A stretch of DNA of 64,000 nucleotides from Prostheceraeus crozeri (Eukaryota > Platyhelminthes > Polycladida > Euryleptidae). The stretch's first letter is position 1. Each line of letters starts with the position of its first letter. Both the position numbers and the translations under genes were made by a program. The DNA is taken from the NCBI GenBank assembly GCA_907163375.1, contig CAJQUW010007059.1, positions 806,001-870,000 on the forward strand. The letters are read 5' to 3'. Below, piece after piece: positions 49,927-61,006 of the stretch. Under the pieces are notes generated by a model. It saw only the letters and a program-made list of their open reading frames with translations, was not told the origin of the DNA and made no database searches.

Positions 49927-52277
49927 CAAGCATGCCGGCACGGGGTGGGCAGGGTGGGCAAAGCCCATGCTGCCCTTTTCACACGGTGGGCAGGGTGGGC
50001 AATGCTGCCTTTTTACAGGAGGGGCAAATTGCCTTTTCACGGGATGGGCAAATTTGTTTAATTACCTATATTACGCTAGTATATTGCCCTTTTTCAAGTA
50101 CGCTGTAAGTGACTTCAGTTAGGATGTTTCCTTTAGACAGGATGGACAAGTTAATATGTGTCGCCTTTTGGTTGACAGAGTGGGCAAGTTGATCAACATG
50201 ATTGCCGTTTTGTAGGGTGAGAAAATTGATCTATTTTGCCTTTTTACATGGTCGGCAAGTTATTAATGTACATATGTTGCCTTTTTTTACGAGTACAACG
50301 TGGGCGCGTGTTTCTATGTTGCCTTTTTGCGCGGCGGCCAAGTTATTCTACTGTGTCTTGCATTTTGACAGGTGCAATTTGCCATTGTGCAATTTATAGA
50401 GGATGGGCAAATAGAAACAATGCTGACTTTTCACAAGGCGTGGGCAAGTCTGCGGTCACATTTACAGAATAGGTAATGTCATACAGTTGGGAGTCGAAAG
50501 TCGAAAGGAATAGTGAATCAATTGAGGGACACTTTTTTGATCGCTAGCATTAAGTGCTCATACGACGTGATCTGTATAATGGAGAATATTTCCAGGACTA
50601 CTCAAAGATCTGATGTTAGTGCTCAAGAAGCGAATTTTGTCAATTAGTAATCGAATTTAGTAAGATTAGCATACTAGCTAGTCATGCAGAAAAGCTACAA
50701 GCAGAATTAGGGGACGAAATGACAGATAGCATCATGGAGAGAAACGAAAAGAGAAAAAGAAAACTGCCAGAAATATTGTCCGAAATGACAGACTTGCCTG
50801 ATATTGATACACCGGATACAACGTTCCAATCTTTTTCCAGAAATATTTTGATTTGATCAATTTGATCGACGGAGCAATGCAGAGAAGATTCTCCCAAAAT
50901 GATTTGAAAATATTAGAAGATATTGAAATAGCCCTGATAGACTCTGTAAATGGCATGCTCGAGAAGGAATCATTTGACAAAATATTTCCAATTGTGTCCA
51001 ATGTAATGAGCTTCAACAATCTCGCAAAGCAGAAATTGAAGAACTAAAGGGTTTGCCAGTCCTCCTCAAAATGAGAAATGAACAGATCAAACCAAGAATA
51101 AAGACGGTTACAAAGATATCAACAATTTGTGATATATTTAACGCAATGCCAATGACGAAAAAAGCTTGCAAAATTACCCACTACTTGCTGAAATATTATT
51201 ACACAGTACCCATGAGCTCAGCGACAGCGAAAAGAAGTTTCAGCGCCATGCGACGCCTGAAAACATGGACCAGAGCCAAGACTGGACCAAACCACCCTAA
51301 CAATATCTTGTTTGAAGTATTGCATAAGGATTACATGGACGATGTTAATATCCACACCATTGCTGATGAATTCATCAAATTCAATGAAAAGAGACTCTCA
51401 TACTTTGGACATTTCTGATCTGGCTCTTGTTTTTCTTGTTTATATCATTAGAGTTATCACAGAGGTTTAGATTATATTGTTTGATATTTTGTACATAAAT
51501 AGATCATAATGATTTGATCAAATATTTTATTTTTGAATATTTTCCGTATCAAAACTGGATACCGGTGTCGTGAATAATAATAACCTTACAGTTAAGTACA
51601 CATTAAGAATATCAAGTTTAAGTCACTGTACGTAAAAGTGTATATAGAACCTACAATATGTGATTCGATTTCGGTTACATCACATTGTCATATTTTTAAC
51701 TTCTCCTTATTCTATAAGCCTCATATTTTCACACGTTATTTCATCGGAATAGAACCTACTTATAATATTGTTAAATCATGGCATTATGTTTATGCATTTG
51801 TTAAAAGAAACCTCTATATAAGATCATTTGAACTCCGTATTCATTTAAGCAGAAGAAAAAGTAATTCAAAAATCACATATAAAGTCAAAATTTTCAAATA
51901 AAAGTTCCCATACTTTAGATACAAATAAAGGTGCCGATACCGATGCGAACATGCAATGCTATGGACTAATAACCTATGGACTACGGAACTATTCCTACCG
52001 CAGCTAATTGTTATTGCAAAGCGATGATTATCATGCTCCGATGTAATGATATCAAGCTCGATCCACAACGTTCTACATCACGCCTAGTATGGAAATCCGC
52101 GCGATTCGCGCGGCAGGGAAACTAGTAAGTGCTTCCTGGTCTATGATTATATAATTTAAATAAATAAAGGCGTGTAAAATAGTCCAATTTCTTGTATATA
52201 CATGTAGGTGTGCATAATGCAAAATGCCTTTTTTTTATACTTGCCCATGCTGCCCCTTTTACGTGCCGGCATGCTTG
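49927..52277 (+). mobile_element. hAT element with 8-bp duplication CACACTGA
   Basis: Ends CAAGCATGCCGGCAC and GTGCCGGCATGCTTG, flanked by CACACTGA (49,919-49,926 and 52,278-52,285). The left 500 bp repeats a GCCTTTTnAC-A/G-GGnTGGGCAA motif about ten times, probably transposase-binding subterminal repeats. It contains a decayed transposase. Confidence 0.9.
50682..51418 (+). pseudogene. hAT transposase C-terminal part (ZMYM1-like type)
   Basis: The frame at 50,853-51,047 (MINLIDGAMQRRFSQNDLKI) and the one at 51,053-51,418 belong together but differ in frame. The latter has YYYTVPMSSATAKRSFSAMR and RLKTWTRAKTG, the hATC dimerisation motif in the ZMYM1-like style. Several stops precede it. It is not functional. 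Confidence 0.75.
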
Positions 52278-52690
52278 CACACTGATGTAAATGCTTATAG
52301 ATTGACGAATCTGAGTGGTTGATGTGTTCGGTTATTCTTGTGTGTAATTTTCGTGCAGTGCTACCAATGTAGTATTGTTGACATTTGGTGCATGTTACTT
52401 TATAAACTACAAGTTGTTTAAAGCAAATGGCTTTGTTGGGTTTTTTACACGATTTCGATTTACATACTTGTTCTGATTGTTTGTTTTTGTTCAATGCCAT
52501 CCTTAAGGTGAATGATTGATGGGAGATTCTCACTGGAAGATTTAAAATGTGAAAAAATCCTGAGAATTCTGTTGTCTACATCATCTGATATATACGGAAT
52601 TTGGAAATAAGATATTTGATCGTGAAACTTGGTTTTAACCACTAAATATTGAAAGTATTAAAGAAAAAATAGCAGCTCGGCTTATCAATC

Positions 52691-52930
52691 TCCTTATTCA
52701 TATCATTTAATTACCATCAGAATGCTGTTTAAGGAAAATTACAATTTATTACTGAATTACCATCAACAATTGAGCCAGTTAAAACCTGGACATGGTTATC
52801 AGTCATCCGTACATGTTTGCTGTGTGTTGAACATTCATGTAGATATTGGAGCGATTATTCCAATTCAACAAGTATGTCAACTCACCGCTGTATGAAAAAT
52901 CCTTCTATGAGTAGTTAGATTTTCCCCATA
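52691..52930. other. Unannotated sequence
   Basis: No feature seen between the Penelope remnant and the minisatellite. Confidence 0.35.
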
Positions 52931-53600
52931 TGAGGTGCACCCGGCGGTTCATGATTTGGCCCTCTGCTCTATTTGAAGCGCAGTGGTTCGTATTATGGCC
53001 CTTTTGAGGCGCAGCGGTTCGGATTTTGGCCCTTTTGAGGCGCAGTGGTTCGTATTATGGCCCTTTTGAGGCGCAGTGGTTCGTATTTTGGCCCTATTTG
53101 AAGCGCAGCGGTTCGGATTTTGGCCCTTTTGAGGCGCAGCGGTTCGGATTTTGGCACTATTTGAAGCGCAGCGGTTCGGATTTTGGCACTATTTGAAGCG
53201 CAGTGGTTCATATTTTGGCCCTTTTGAGGCGCAGCGGTTCGGATTTTGGCACTATTTGAAGCGCAGCAGTTCGGATTTTGGCCCTTTTGAGGCGCAGTGG
53301 TTCGTATTTTGGCCCTTTTGAGGCGCAGCGGTTCGTATTTTGGCCCTATTTGAGGCGCAGTGGTTCATATTTTGGCCCTTTTGAGGCGCAGTGATTCGTA
53401 TTTTGGCCCTATTTGAGGCGCAGTGATTCGTATTTTGGCCCCTATTTGAGGCGCAGTGGTTCGTATTATGGCCCTTTTGAGGCGCAGTGGTTCGTATTTT
53501 GGCCCTTTTGAGGCGCAGTGGTTCGTATTTTGGCCCTTTTGAGGCGCAGCGGTTCGTATTTTGGCCCTTTTGAGTCGCGGAAGATCGTTTGTGTCCTGTT
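52931..53600 (+). repeat. 31-33-bp minisatellite, about 20 units
   Basis: Unit GAGGCGCAGTGGTTCGTATT followed by TTGGCCCTTTT, with regular variants (GTGG/GCGG, GTAT/GGAT, CTTTT/CTATTT). Variant patterns alternate, showing block duplication. It abuts the end of the second Polinton, and degenerate units continue to about 53,660. Confidence 0.9.
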
Positions 53601-56250
53601 TCAGTCCACTAGGATCGTGTTTTGGCCTCTTTAGGTGCAGTAGGATAGCGATTTGGCCGGAAGGTTGTGGATGGAAGGTCGGGAGGTGGCCGAGTATGTG
53701 ATGGTAAGCAGACCAAAGGAGAGACCGGTGCAGGGTGGAAAGCTGAACAGAAGGCGGTAGGAGAGAATGGAGTTGGAAAGACAGCCCGGTGCAGGTAGAA
53801 AAGAGAAGCTGACAAGCAGAGTTTGTCCAAAGTGGGTCGTGTTTTGAGGCATGTCGTGCAGAAGTGGACGTGTTTTGTCCACGGTGTGCCCAACTTTTGA
53901 CTGCAAGAGTTGACGGGAGAATAGGATATTTCAATCTGAGAGAAAAAATTCTGACTCCGCCCCCCCCCTCCTGTCAGACTTCCAACTTTGGTGGGAGTGA
54001 TCGTAGAGAGTCGTGCCCTAGCTCATGTGAAAGCTGAGAGTGAGCCAAATGCAGTGAAAAGCATCGTTTGTCCAAATCTTCCTTGGTTTAGAGTGGAGAG
54101 TGACTTTAAGATTTTAGGAATCTCGGAAAGCGACAGGGTTAGGAAAGTGTAGGTTTTGGATGTTTTGGAATGAGAAAGGCCATATTTCGGGCTGAAGGAG
54201 TGTCCGGAGGGACAAACCGAGGCCAGATTCGGATTCTACGTGACATTTTATATCGGTAAGGTGATTTTCAAGTCAATCGGAGAGAAAAAGTTTTCGCTGC
54301 CTCCCCCCCTGTCAGACTTCCAACTTTGGTGGGAGTTATCGTAGAAAGTCGTGCCCTAGCTCATGTAAAAGCTAAGAGTGAGACCAATGCAGAAAACTGA
54401 CACCAGATTTGGAATCAGCGTGATGTTTAGCATCTATAGGGTGGGTTTTGAGGGTCGTAGGAGTGAAATAAAATTTTCGAATTTTTTATGGTTCGAATTT
54501 TTTGATGTTTGGCGATGAATAGCGGAGGAGAGGAAGTGAGTAAAGACGTCGGGTTTCTTTTAGTGAAAACACCGCACTTTGTTCTCTAGGATCCCACATC
54601 TTCAGATCTGTAGAAGGTTTCGTTTCGAAATGAGAGCTTGTTTAAAATCGAATTTTTACGCATTTTCCAAGATTTTGGATAGTTTGAAAACTCGGCTTCT
54701 GATGATCGTAGAGAGTCGAGGGTTGGCTTAACTGAAAGGTGAGAGCGAGAAAACGTGACTGTCAAAATTTGAAGTGATTCGGAGCTCTAGAACCGGAGAT
54801 AGAAGTGTTTAAAGTTTTGGATGATTGAGATTACGTCATCAGCTGATCGCCACAAACTAAAGTGGAGTCTCTACTTGTGGGAATCAGTTCTCCTCCCGAC
54901 TTGGTTGGGGTAGGTGAACTCCGGAGCTCCGATGATAGCATCGGAAATTCCAAAATTTCATTGCTGATATCAGCTAAGGCGTCAGACTTAAAGGTTAGCC
55001 AGGAGATGACCTTAGTCTCCTAAAACTTTAAAGGCTTGTAACTTTGCTTCTACAAGTCCTTTTGACTTGATTCAAAAAAGGTTCGAGAGGTCATGATTCA
55101 GGTCAAGTCATAGACTACTTCTAAACGTTTTATGAGTAGTGCTAAAAAGTTGAAAAATTTAAATTCGTTATTTTTGGAGGTTTTCGACCCTGTTGAAGTC
55201 AATGAAGGCATGTATAAGTGTGTACGATTGTTCTCGCCCATTCATAATTCATCAAACATCCTATATAAAGAAGAGATGTTACTTTACGTTTCACATTTGC
55301 CTTTCGCAAGTGTCGGATGCATGGTACGGAGAGTTTCGCTGTAATATTCCAATGACAGGGTGTTCCTTCGGGACGGCGGATGATGCCGTAGTGATAAGTG
55401 TGGCAAGGGAGTGTGTCATATTTTAGACCGAAACCGCTGGGGTAACTCATGTTGGGCATTTGACACAGTTCTCAACGTAGCACTTTGAACGCCAATCGGT
55501 TGAGTCTTAGCTATCTTGTCATGGGTGGCTACTAAACATCTCCATTGCAAAACGCTTGTGAATCACGGCTTGCTATCACTCTCTACGGCTTAGACACGTT
55601 TCATGTCTGGCTATCAAGTCATTGACGGTGCAAGTCACGGAGATTTTCGGTGTCATACGTCCTGTTGGTGGGCGTTCTTTCGAGACAGCAGTGAAGTCCG
55701 TAGCGATGAGTACTGCACGGGACGTTGGCAATGGTAATCCTTGTGAAACCTCTCTGCGTCATGTTTCCAAGTGGTTGCCTTTCGTCTCAACGTTGTACTC
55801 TGACCGCCAGGGCGACATTTAGCTATCTGCCACAGGTTGCCTCATAAAATCTCCATCGCACTTGTCTTCCGATAGTTGGCCATACATGCGAGAATGAACC
55901 ATGAGTTCTGCTTGCCCCTATCACCGAGGCTAAATGAAATGGAATGAATGAGAAAGGGACATTCATGCGCCACACGCAACCACAAGCTCATTTCTCTCTT
56001 CGCTAGTAAACAAGCTCTTGTTAGTGTAGTTAGAAAATTTATCATATTTTGCAAAAGCAAAGTTTAGTGTAGTCAAATAGTTTTACCGTGACACACGTTT
56101 GTGAAAGTAAAGTTTCATCATCGAAGTTTTATTCGTTAGTGTAGTTAGAAAGTTTATCATGTTTCATGAAATGCAAGTGTAGTCAAATAATTTTACCGTG
56201 ACACACGTTTGTGTAGTTAGAAAGTTTATCATGAGTTCAAAATTCTTCAA
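53601..56250 (-). mobile_element. End fragment of a second, related Polinton (fossil)
   Basis: 53,935-54,480 has two diverged tandem blocks with poly-C followed by TGTCAGACTTCCAACTTTGG and AGCTCATGT-AAAGCT-AGAGTGAG. These correspond to the 489-bp terminal blocks of the first Polinton. 54,940-55,180 matches, in reverse, its subterminal part 37,650-37,900. 55,940-56,040 matches, in reverse, 35,950-36,030 (the RVARECP-coding segment). The order is collinear with the right end of the first element. No core genes are left. It is older than the first element, judged by its divergence. Confidence 0.65.
56023..56236. repeat. Tandem repeat of about 128 bp in the second Polinton fragment
   Basis: Units start TTAGTGTAGTTAGAAA and contain TTTTACCGTGACACACGTTT; two full units and a partial third are present. 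Confidence 0.6.
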
Positions 56251-56513
56251 AAGGCTTCTATCTCATACGTTGTTTATATTGTGAGCTTTCTGGTGACTTT
56301 CATCCGTCGTCAGACACGCGCGAGCAGAGAATGACATAAAAGATGGACAGAACATGTGATCACAATGATTACATTTCACACTGGCACCATTCAACGACAC
56401 ATCGATTAACTTCTGATTGAAATAACATAAAAAATAAATGATTAATACTACTGAATACAAGAATAAAAGTAACAATAAGAAAATATGAAAGTAAACATAA
56501 AGAAGTAAACAGA

Positions 56514-57168
56514 TCACTTTATCAGGGAATTCCAGAATCGATCTAACGACCAGCCACAGTCCCGATTGAAGGTGTTGTTTTGCATAATGAAGATGCCTTC
56601 TTTTATCCGCCTTCTTTTCCAATTGCTCTCCATTGCCACAACTTCAAAACTATCGAGGTCCGGACGATGGCTAAGCTGATGGCAGTGCTCACTTATTGCT
56701 GACCGAACATTCATACTGCGTATGTCCGTCTCGTGCCCTCCTTGCTGTCTCACCGATATAGTATTTGTCACAATCACCGCACTTCTGCTTGTAGACAACT
56801 CCTCCACGATCCAGGATATCGACTTTGTCAAGCTTTGGACAGTAATGGTTATTTGACTGGTCCAGGACAGCCATTTTTTTAAAAAAATCAAGTACTTTTT
56901 TTACCTCTAAAATCACCAATTTACGGGCCAAAATAGATGCGAAAATGGGAAAAATACAACAAATAGGAAAGTACCTTAAATTTATAAAAATACAAATGGG
57001 AAAAATATAAAAATAGGAACGCTCCTGAAATTTATAAAAATGCAAATGAGGAAAATCTTTATGACCAAATGTAATAAAAATACAAAATGATGAAAATATA
57101 AATATACAAAATGATGAAAATAGAAATATACAACATGAGGAAAAATGAATATGAACAAAAATATTCAT
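56514..57168 (-). pseudogene. Second Penelope-like GIY-YIG endonuclease remnant
   Basis: Minus strand: GGVVYKQKCGDCDKYYIGET followed by ARRARDG gives the GIY-YIG core, then after a frame change near 56,740 AISEHCHQLSHRPDLDSFEV and RRIKEGIFIMQN (catalytic Glu helix, usually REAI-x-I). The end is NRDCGWSLDRFWNSLI. The preceding 57,000-57,150 DNA is an A-rich degenerate tandem repeat (FSSFCIF when translated) and not real protein. This is a different lineage from the copy at 49.6-52.7 kb. Confidence 0.7.
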
Positions 57169-57958
57169 TTAAAAATGGAAGATGTAAAAACAAAAGAACC
57201 ATCAGCCCCTTTATATCGGATATTGGAACAAATGAACAATTCCTGTTGTTGCTACTGCTCTGTGAAAGAATGAGATTTTAGTTGTACGTTAGGCAAGTTG
57301 TTTTAATTCTTGCCAGCGCACTCACATGACGACAAAACAATTGCAAACTGTCATCAGGTTGAAGATCGTTATGGCAATGGTGGCAAAGTTGCTACTAAAA
57401 GTTCATTTCTCTCTCTCGTCTGTCATTGTATCGTGTGCTCCGCTGTGATCAGTCATGACACAAGAAGTTATCGAAGAGCAGTCAGACATTATTGCTTCGT
57501 TTCCGGAGTTATTTGCAGAAATTTCAAAACGATATATTTCCAATGATAAGAAGGAAGAATATAACACTTTTATCATTGAACAAATGGAGAAATTTCCTAT
57601 TATTTTTGACCCTGCATTTTTTGATAAGGAGAGAAAACGGAGAAGAAAGGCAAAACGTTGTTGTTATATGACGTCATTTTTCTCTCATCCAATGAAACCT
57701 TGTCCACGCGTGGACATATCGTTCATGCAATTTGTAATATTATATTTAGTAGACGATTGTTGTAAGAAGTTAGATAGCAGTAGCTGATTTTATTTCATTT
57801 TACTGTAGAACGAAAATTCGTAATATACATATTCGTGCAATATTTGCCGACTTGTGCAGATGCATTTTGGAAATATACTACCCAAATTGAAATTTCCATG
57901 TGTTGTTTTTAGTTTCACATTTATGGGAATATAATAGAAACAATTTATTTTATGAAAA
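57169..57958. other. Unassigned sequence with one short frame (57,455-57,787)
   Basis: The 110-codon plus-strand frame starts MTQEVIEEQSDIIASFPELF and has a basic KERKRRRKAKRCC stretch. It has no recognised domain, so I do not call it a gene. The remainder is A+T-rich. Confidence 0.3.
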
Positions 57959-58392
57959 ATGACAAGTCTGACTGAGTTCCTAAAACAATACGGTAAACAA
58001 ACAACTACAAATTTCGACCTAAAGAAAATCGCTAATCGATTAGGAATAAAGAATTTTCATGTCCTAATGAGAAACGAATTACAATTGATCAAAAACAAGC
58101 CAACTGTAAATTTCGTAACCAATCTCCACACGTCAGATCAAAAAGGCGTACATTGGTCAGCAGGACAAAGAAATATAAACTGTTCTAATTAATATTTTGA
58201 CTCATACGGTCATACGGACTTCCACCTACGAATGAAGTAAGAGAAATACTTGGAAATGGTATTTATAATACATTTCAAATTCAAAAACCAGGAACTACTT
58301 ACTGTGGGCAATTATGTCTTCATGTTTTATTGAAATTACAGGAAGGAGTGCCATTTCTAGATATTATGTTAGAATTGAATAAGGGAATTTAA
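57959..58392 (+). pseudogene. Adenain-like protease remnant of the third element
   Basis: The N-terminal part, MTSLTEFLKQYGKQTTTNFD, runs to GVHWSAG, which contains the catalytic-His motif. The C-terminal part, about 58,290-58,392, includes YCGQLCLHVLLK, the catalytic-Cys helix. The family is the same as the first element's protease but the sequence is very different. Broken. Confidence 0.65.
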
Positions 58393-58430
58393 TTCCCGAA
58401 ACGTTAGTTCCAATAATAATGATAATTAAA

Positions 58431-58495
58431 AATCAAGCGAAGCTAGCTAGCTAAAGCGCCACCTAAAGGTTAAAGCTCGCTTCGTTGTAATTCGT
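58431..58495. repeat. G/C-rich hairpin-like spacer in the third element
   Basis: AAGCGAAGCTAGCTAGCTAA and GCTCGCTTCG form an imperfect hairpin between convergent genes; possibly a terminator. Confidence 0.35.
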
Positions 58496-59857
58496 TTTCA
58501 TAAAATCGGCCTCTGATATCTTCATCATCTAAATCTTTGATTTCGTAAGTAATCGGATAAGTTTGATTTATTTTACAAATTTCAAATATCTCTTTCGTCC
58601 AATAACCAACAAAGCCTTTTTCAAATTTATTCTTATACTTAAATATTCGTACCCTATCTCCAATTTTAAATTTCGGCTTACATTTCTGTACATTCAGATT
58701 ATTCTCATTCGAATAATTATTTTCGAATATTTTCTTTCGTATTAAACCAGGATCGTCAGAAGCCTTCTTTGGAGTTTCTTCAATACCTGAATGAACTTTA
58801 TTATTGTACTCATCTACAATTCCTGGTAATATTTTTAACCATTTCTGATTTCCTTGCTGAGTAAATTTCTTAAAGATCTTACCTTTTAGCGTTCTATTAA
58901 AGCGCTCTATTACTACAGCCTTTCCTGCATTTTCTGTGGAATAAACAGTTTCAAATAGTGGCTTTACGTTTCTATTGTAAAACTCAACCCTTTCTCAACG
59001 AATAGCTTCTTTGGTGTTCTATTATTTTCTTTAAAGATTTCTTCAAACGCATATTTAACTGACAGACCACTTTTGTTTTTTAAAGGCTTTACCCAAGCGT
59101 AACGTGTATATAAATCTATAACGGTCAATGCGTACTTAAACCCTCTTTCATTAGGCATATTTATTAGATCAGCACTCCAAATATCATCTTTATTAAATAC
59201 TTTTACTTTCAATAGATATTTCGGCTTTCTGTATTCCCTATGAATTTCGGACGCGTAGGTTCGAGCGTTGCTCTCAGACAGCTTTGCTGTCGTTTCATCC
59301 ATCCCCTGGCCAAAAAGCATTTTTGCTTGTAAAGCTTTCTTAACAAACATTCTTTCAATTTTTTCTCTAAATGTAGGATTTTGAATACTATCTAATTCTT
59401 GAATCATCTTCTTATCAGCTACATTTCGAGAACTTAGGTCATGATTTCGGTAAGCTAAATCATGTCTATAAGCGGCGGCGTCTACTCTATTTATTGGTTT
59501 ACTATTTTCTCTAGGTGTATTATCATCGTTTAATCTTAAATCTAATCTTGTGCCGGGGCCAGTAAAATTATGCCCAGGTAAATGTTTCTCTTTCGAATAT
59601 TTACTCCAAATAAAACCAGGAAAGTTTTCTAATGCTTTTTGTATATCGTTACCTTCGTAATGCTGGCAACCGGAAGTCGACGCTTCGCGTCTCGGCATCG
59701 AAGATGCAGTTGGGTCACCTCCGGTGTGAAGCCAAACGCTATCCCCACTTTCGTGACGCTGAGAATTTGAGGTTCTATGTACTTTTAAGAGATAATCCAT
59801 TAGATCTAGAGTTGAAATTCTTAAGTTATTCAAATTCAAGGAATCCACTTCGCTCAT
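58496..59857 (-). pseudogene. Integrase remnant with parvovirus-type phospholipase A2 region
   Basis: One open stretch (59,857-58,964) carries, in the N-terminal half, LPGHNFTGPGTRLDLRLNDD and VDAAAYRHDLAYRNHD, the calcium loop and HD-x-x-Y catalytic motif of parvovirus VP1-type phospholipase A2. It then has DIWSADLINMPNERGFKYAL and TVIDLYTRYAWVKPLKNKSG of an rve integrase. Further integrase sequence continues to about 58,496. Phospholipase domains are known in some adintovirus-like genomes and help virions cross membranes. Whether the two parts were ever one protein is unclear. Broken. Confidence 0.65.
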
Positions 59858-59873
59858 TTTTAAAGATTAATTT

Positions 59874-60338
59874 TTAACGTACCATACTAGGATTTAGATA
59901 TATGCCAGATCCATCTTTCGTTTCTTTTATTTGAATTAAATCATCAATATTATTTAGTACATTTTTAAGAACTCGTTTCCCTTCATTAGCTAAATTTAAT
60001 TTACTAATAAAATTATCTACTATTCCCTCACCTCTTGCCGCTTTCTCTAACTCTCGATTATGTCGTTTTTGTTCTTCTAATGCTGCCATCTCTGATTTAT
60101 TTTTATTTACTGCTTGAACAATACAAGCTGTCCCGCCTGCAACACTTCCTGCTGCTGCTATACCTCCTGTTATTAGAGGAATTAATGGTAGAATTCCTCC
60201 ATTCTTTTCCTCTTGTAATTTAATATTCTCGATCATTGGTCTACTTATGTAATACTTCTTTTTGTCAACCGTAATAGTTTTCGGTGTATTTTTGTCAATG
60301 ATGTTACGTAGTTTTAATTCAACCGTTTTATTATTCAT
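59874..60338 (-). CDS. Small hydrophobic-segment protein of the third element
   Basis: 154 residues: a charged start (MNNKTVELKLRNIIDKNTPK), then KNGGILPLIPLITGGIAAAG and SVAGGTACIVQAVN as one long Gly/Ala-rich hydrophobic segment, then a charged helical tail. Such pX/pVI-like proteins recur among Polinton virion proteins. The start is only 175 bp from the divergent gene at 60,514. Confidence 0.55.
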   Translation of the reverse strand: MNNKTVELKLRNIIDKNTPKTITVDKKKYYISRPMIENIKLQEEKNGGILPLIPLITGGIAAAGSVAGGTACIVQAVNKNKSEMAALEEQKRHNRELEKAARGEGIVDNFISKLNLANEGKRVLKNVLNNIDDLIQIKETKDGSGIYLNPSMVR

Positions 60339-60369
60339 TTTTTAACAAAAAATTTATAGTCTTGGGTTT

Positions 60370-60480
60370 TTCTAACCAATAGAAGCTTGTACAGAGGCTT
60401 TAGCCAATCGGACCAAAGGTCCTCAGGTTACTAACCAAAAGAACCTTGTTCGGAGGCTTAAGCCGATCATAAACGTAAAT
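60370..60480. repeat. Palindromic spacer repeats, left copy
   Basis: Contains GGACCAAAGGTCC, CAGGTTACTAACC and AGAACCTTGTTCGGAGGCTT. The same words occur in reverse at 62,341-62,510, so inverted copies bracket the 60,514-62,341 gene pair. Confidence 0.7.
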
Positions 60481-60513
60481 ATTTTTCCCAAAACTCAAAT
60501 TTAAGCTTAAAAA

Positions 60514-60984
60514 ATGCCGATAATTTATAAACACAATCTTAAACATTTTGCTTCAAATAATAAAATTGCTCATGAACCATCTATGAAACCTGTGTACCAT
60601 TATGAAAGTGTAGAAACTGTTCAAACAGAAGGAGCTGGCATCTTTTCTGGTATCGGAAGTATCGTTAACTTGATTAAAAATAATAAAGATTTGATTTCAT
60701 CTGCTGCTAAAGGAGCAGCTGCTATAGGTAGTACAGCTAGTGCAATATCAAATGCTGTTAAGTCACAAAACGAATTAAAGCAACTAGAAGCTATTCGCAA
60801 ACTTAAAAATGATGCAAAAGAAATGCAAAAAGACAAAAAGCTCTCAGAGGAAACAAAAAACAAAATTGCACAATTAGCGAAGATGGAAAGTAAACATGAT
60901 GAAAAAACAATTGAAGAAATGAGAGGAAATGGTCTTGCAAAATCTAGTAGCAAAATTTCTAGCAAAATTCTAGTATCAAACTGA
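60514..60984 (+). CDS. Virion-type protein with amphipathic segment, third element
   Basis: 156 residues: MPIIYKHNLKHFASNNKIAH, then GAGIFSGIGSIVNLIKNNKD followed by LISSAAKGAAAIGSTASAIS (glycine hinge plus amphipathic/hydrophobic helix), then a charged coiled coil. This resembles minor-capsid pVI-like proteins. It lies just before the capsid candidate, mirroring the first element's order. Confidence 0.6.
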   Translation: MPIIYKHNLKHFASNNKIAHEPSMKPVYHYESVETVQTEGAGIFSGIGSIVNLIKNNKDLISSAAKGAAAIGSTASAISNAVKSQNELKQLEAIRKLKNDAKEMQKDKKLSEETKNKIAQLAKMESKHDEKTIEEMRGNGLAKSSSKISSKILVSN

Positions 60985-61006
60985 TTTTTTCTAGTAAAAA
61001 AATATA

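Larger units (their letters stand above)
49761..52533 (-). pseudogene. GIY-YIG endonuclease domain of a Penelope-like element
   Basis: The upstream part (52,533-52,278) reads LVVYKVTCTKCQQYYIGSTA and RKLHTRITEHINHSDSSIYK, the GIY-YIG core with YIG and the Arg/His helix. After the hAT insertion the rest continues at 49,918-49,761 as DNSKISVDILDKDHDIVNLR and FREAMIIDILHPSIN, including the catalytic Glu region (REA) and the terminal P-x-IN motif. The reading frame is interrupted only by the hAT. Upstream reverse transcriptase sequence was not found. Confidence 0.7.
49636..52690 (-). mobile_element. Penelope-like element remnant (GIY-YIG part), split by a hAT
   Basis: The two outer edges carry inverted copies of about 60 bp (AAGCCGAGCTGCTATTTAAT at 49,638 and its inverse near 52,680). 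The interior encodes a GIY-YIG endonuclease on the minus strand. No reverse transcriptase remains. Confidence 0.6.

Noticed and set aside
52931-53600. CRISPR-like array
   Set aside because: Units are contiguous with no unique spacers, and the context is an animal genome; it is a minisatellite.
53365-53934. 189-codon minus-strand frame
   Set aside because: It is a translation of the 31-33-bp minisatellite with repeated RLKRAKIRT-type units, not a gene.
57455-57787. 110-codon frame as a gene
   Set aside because: No recognised domain, no visible promoter and no partner genes; too weak to call.
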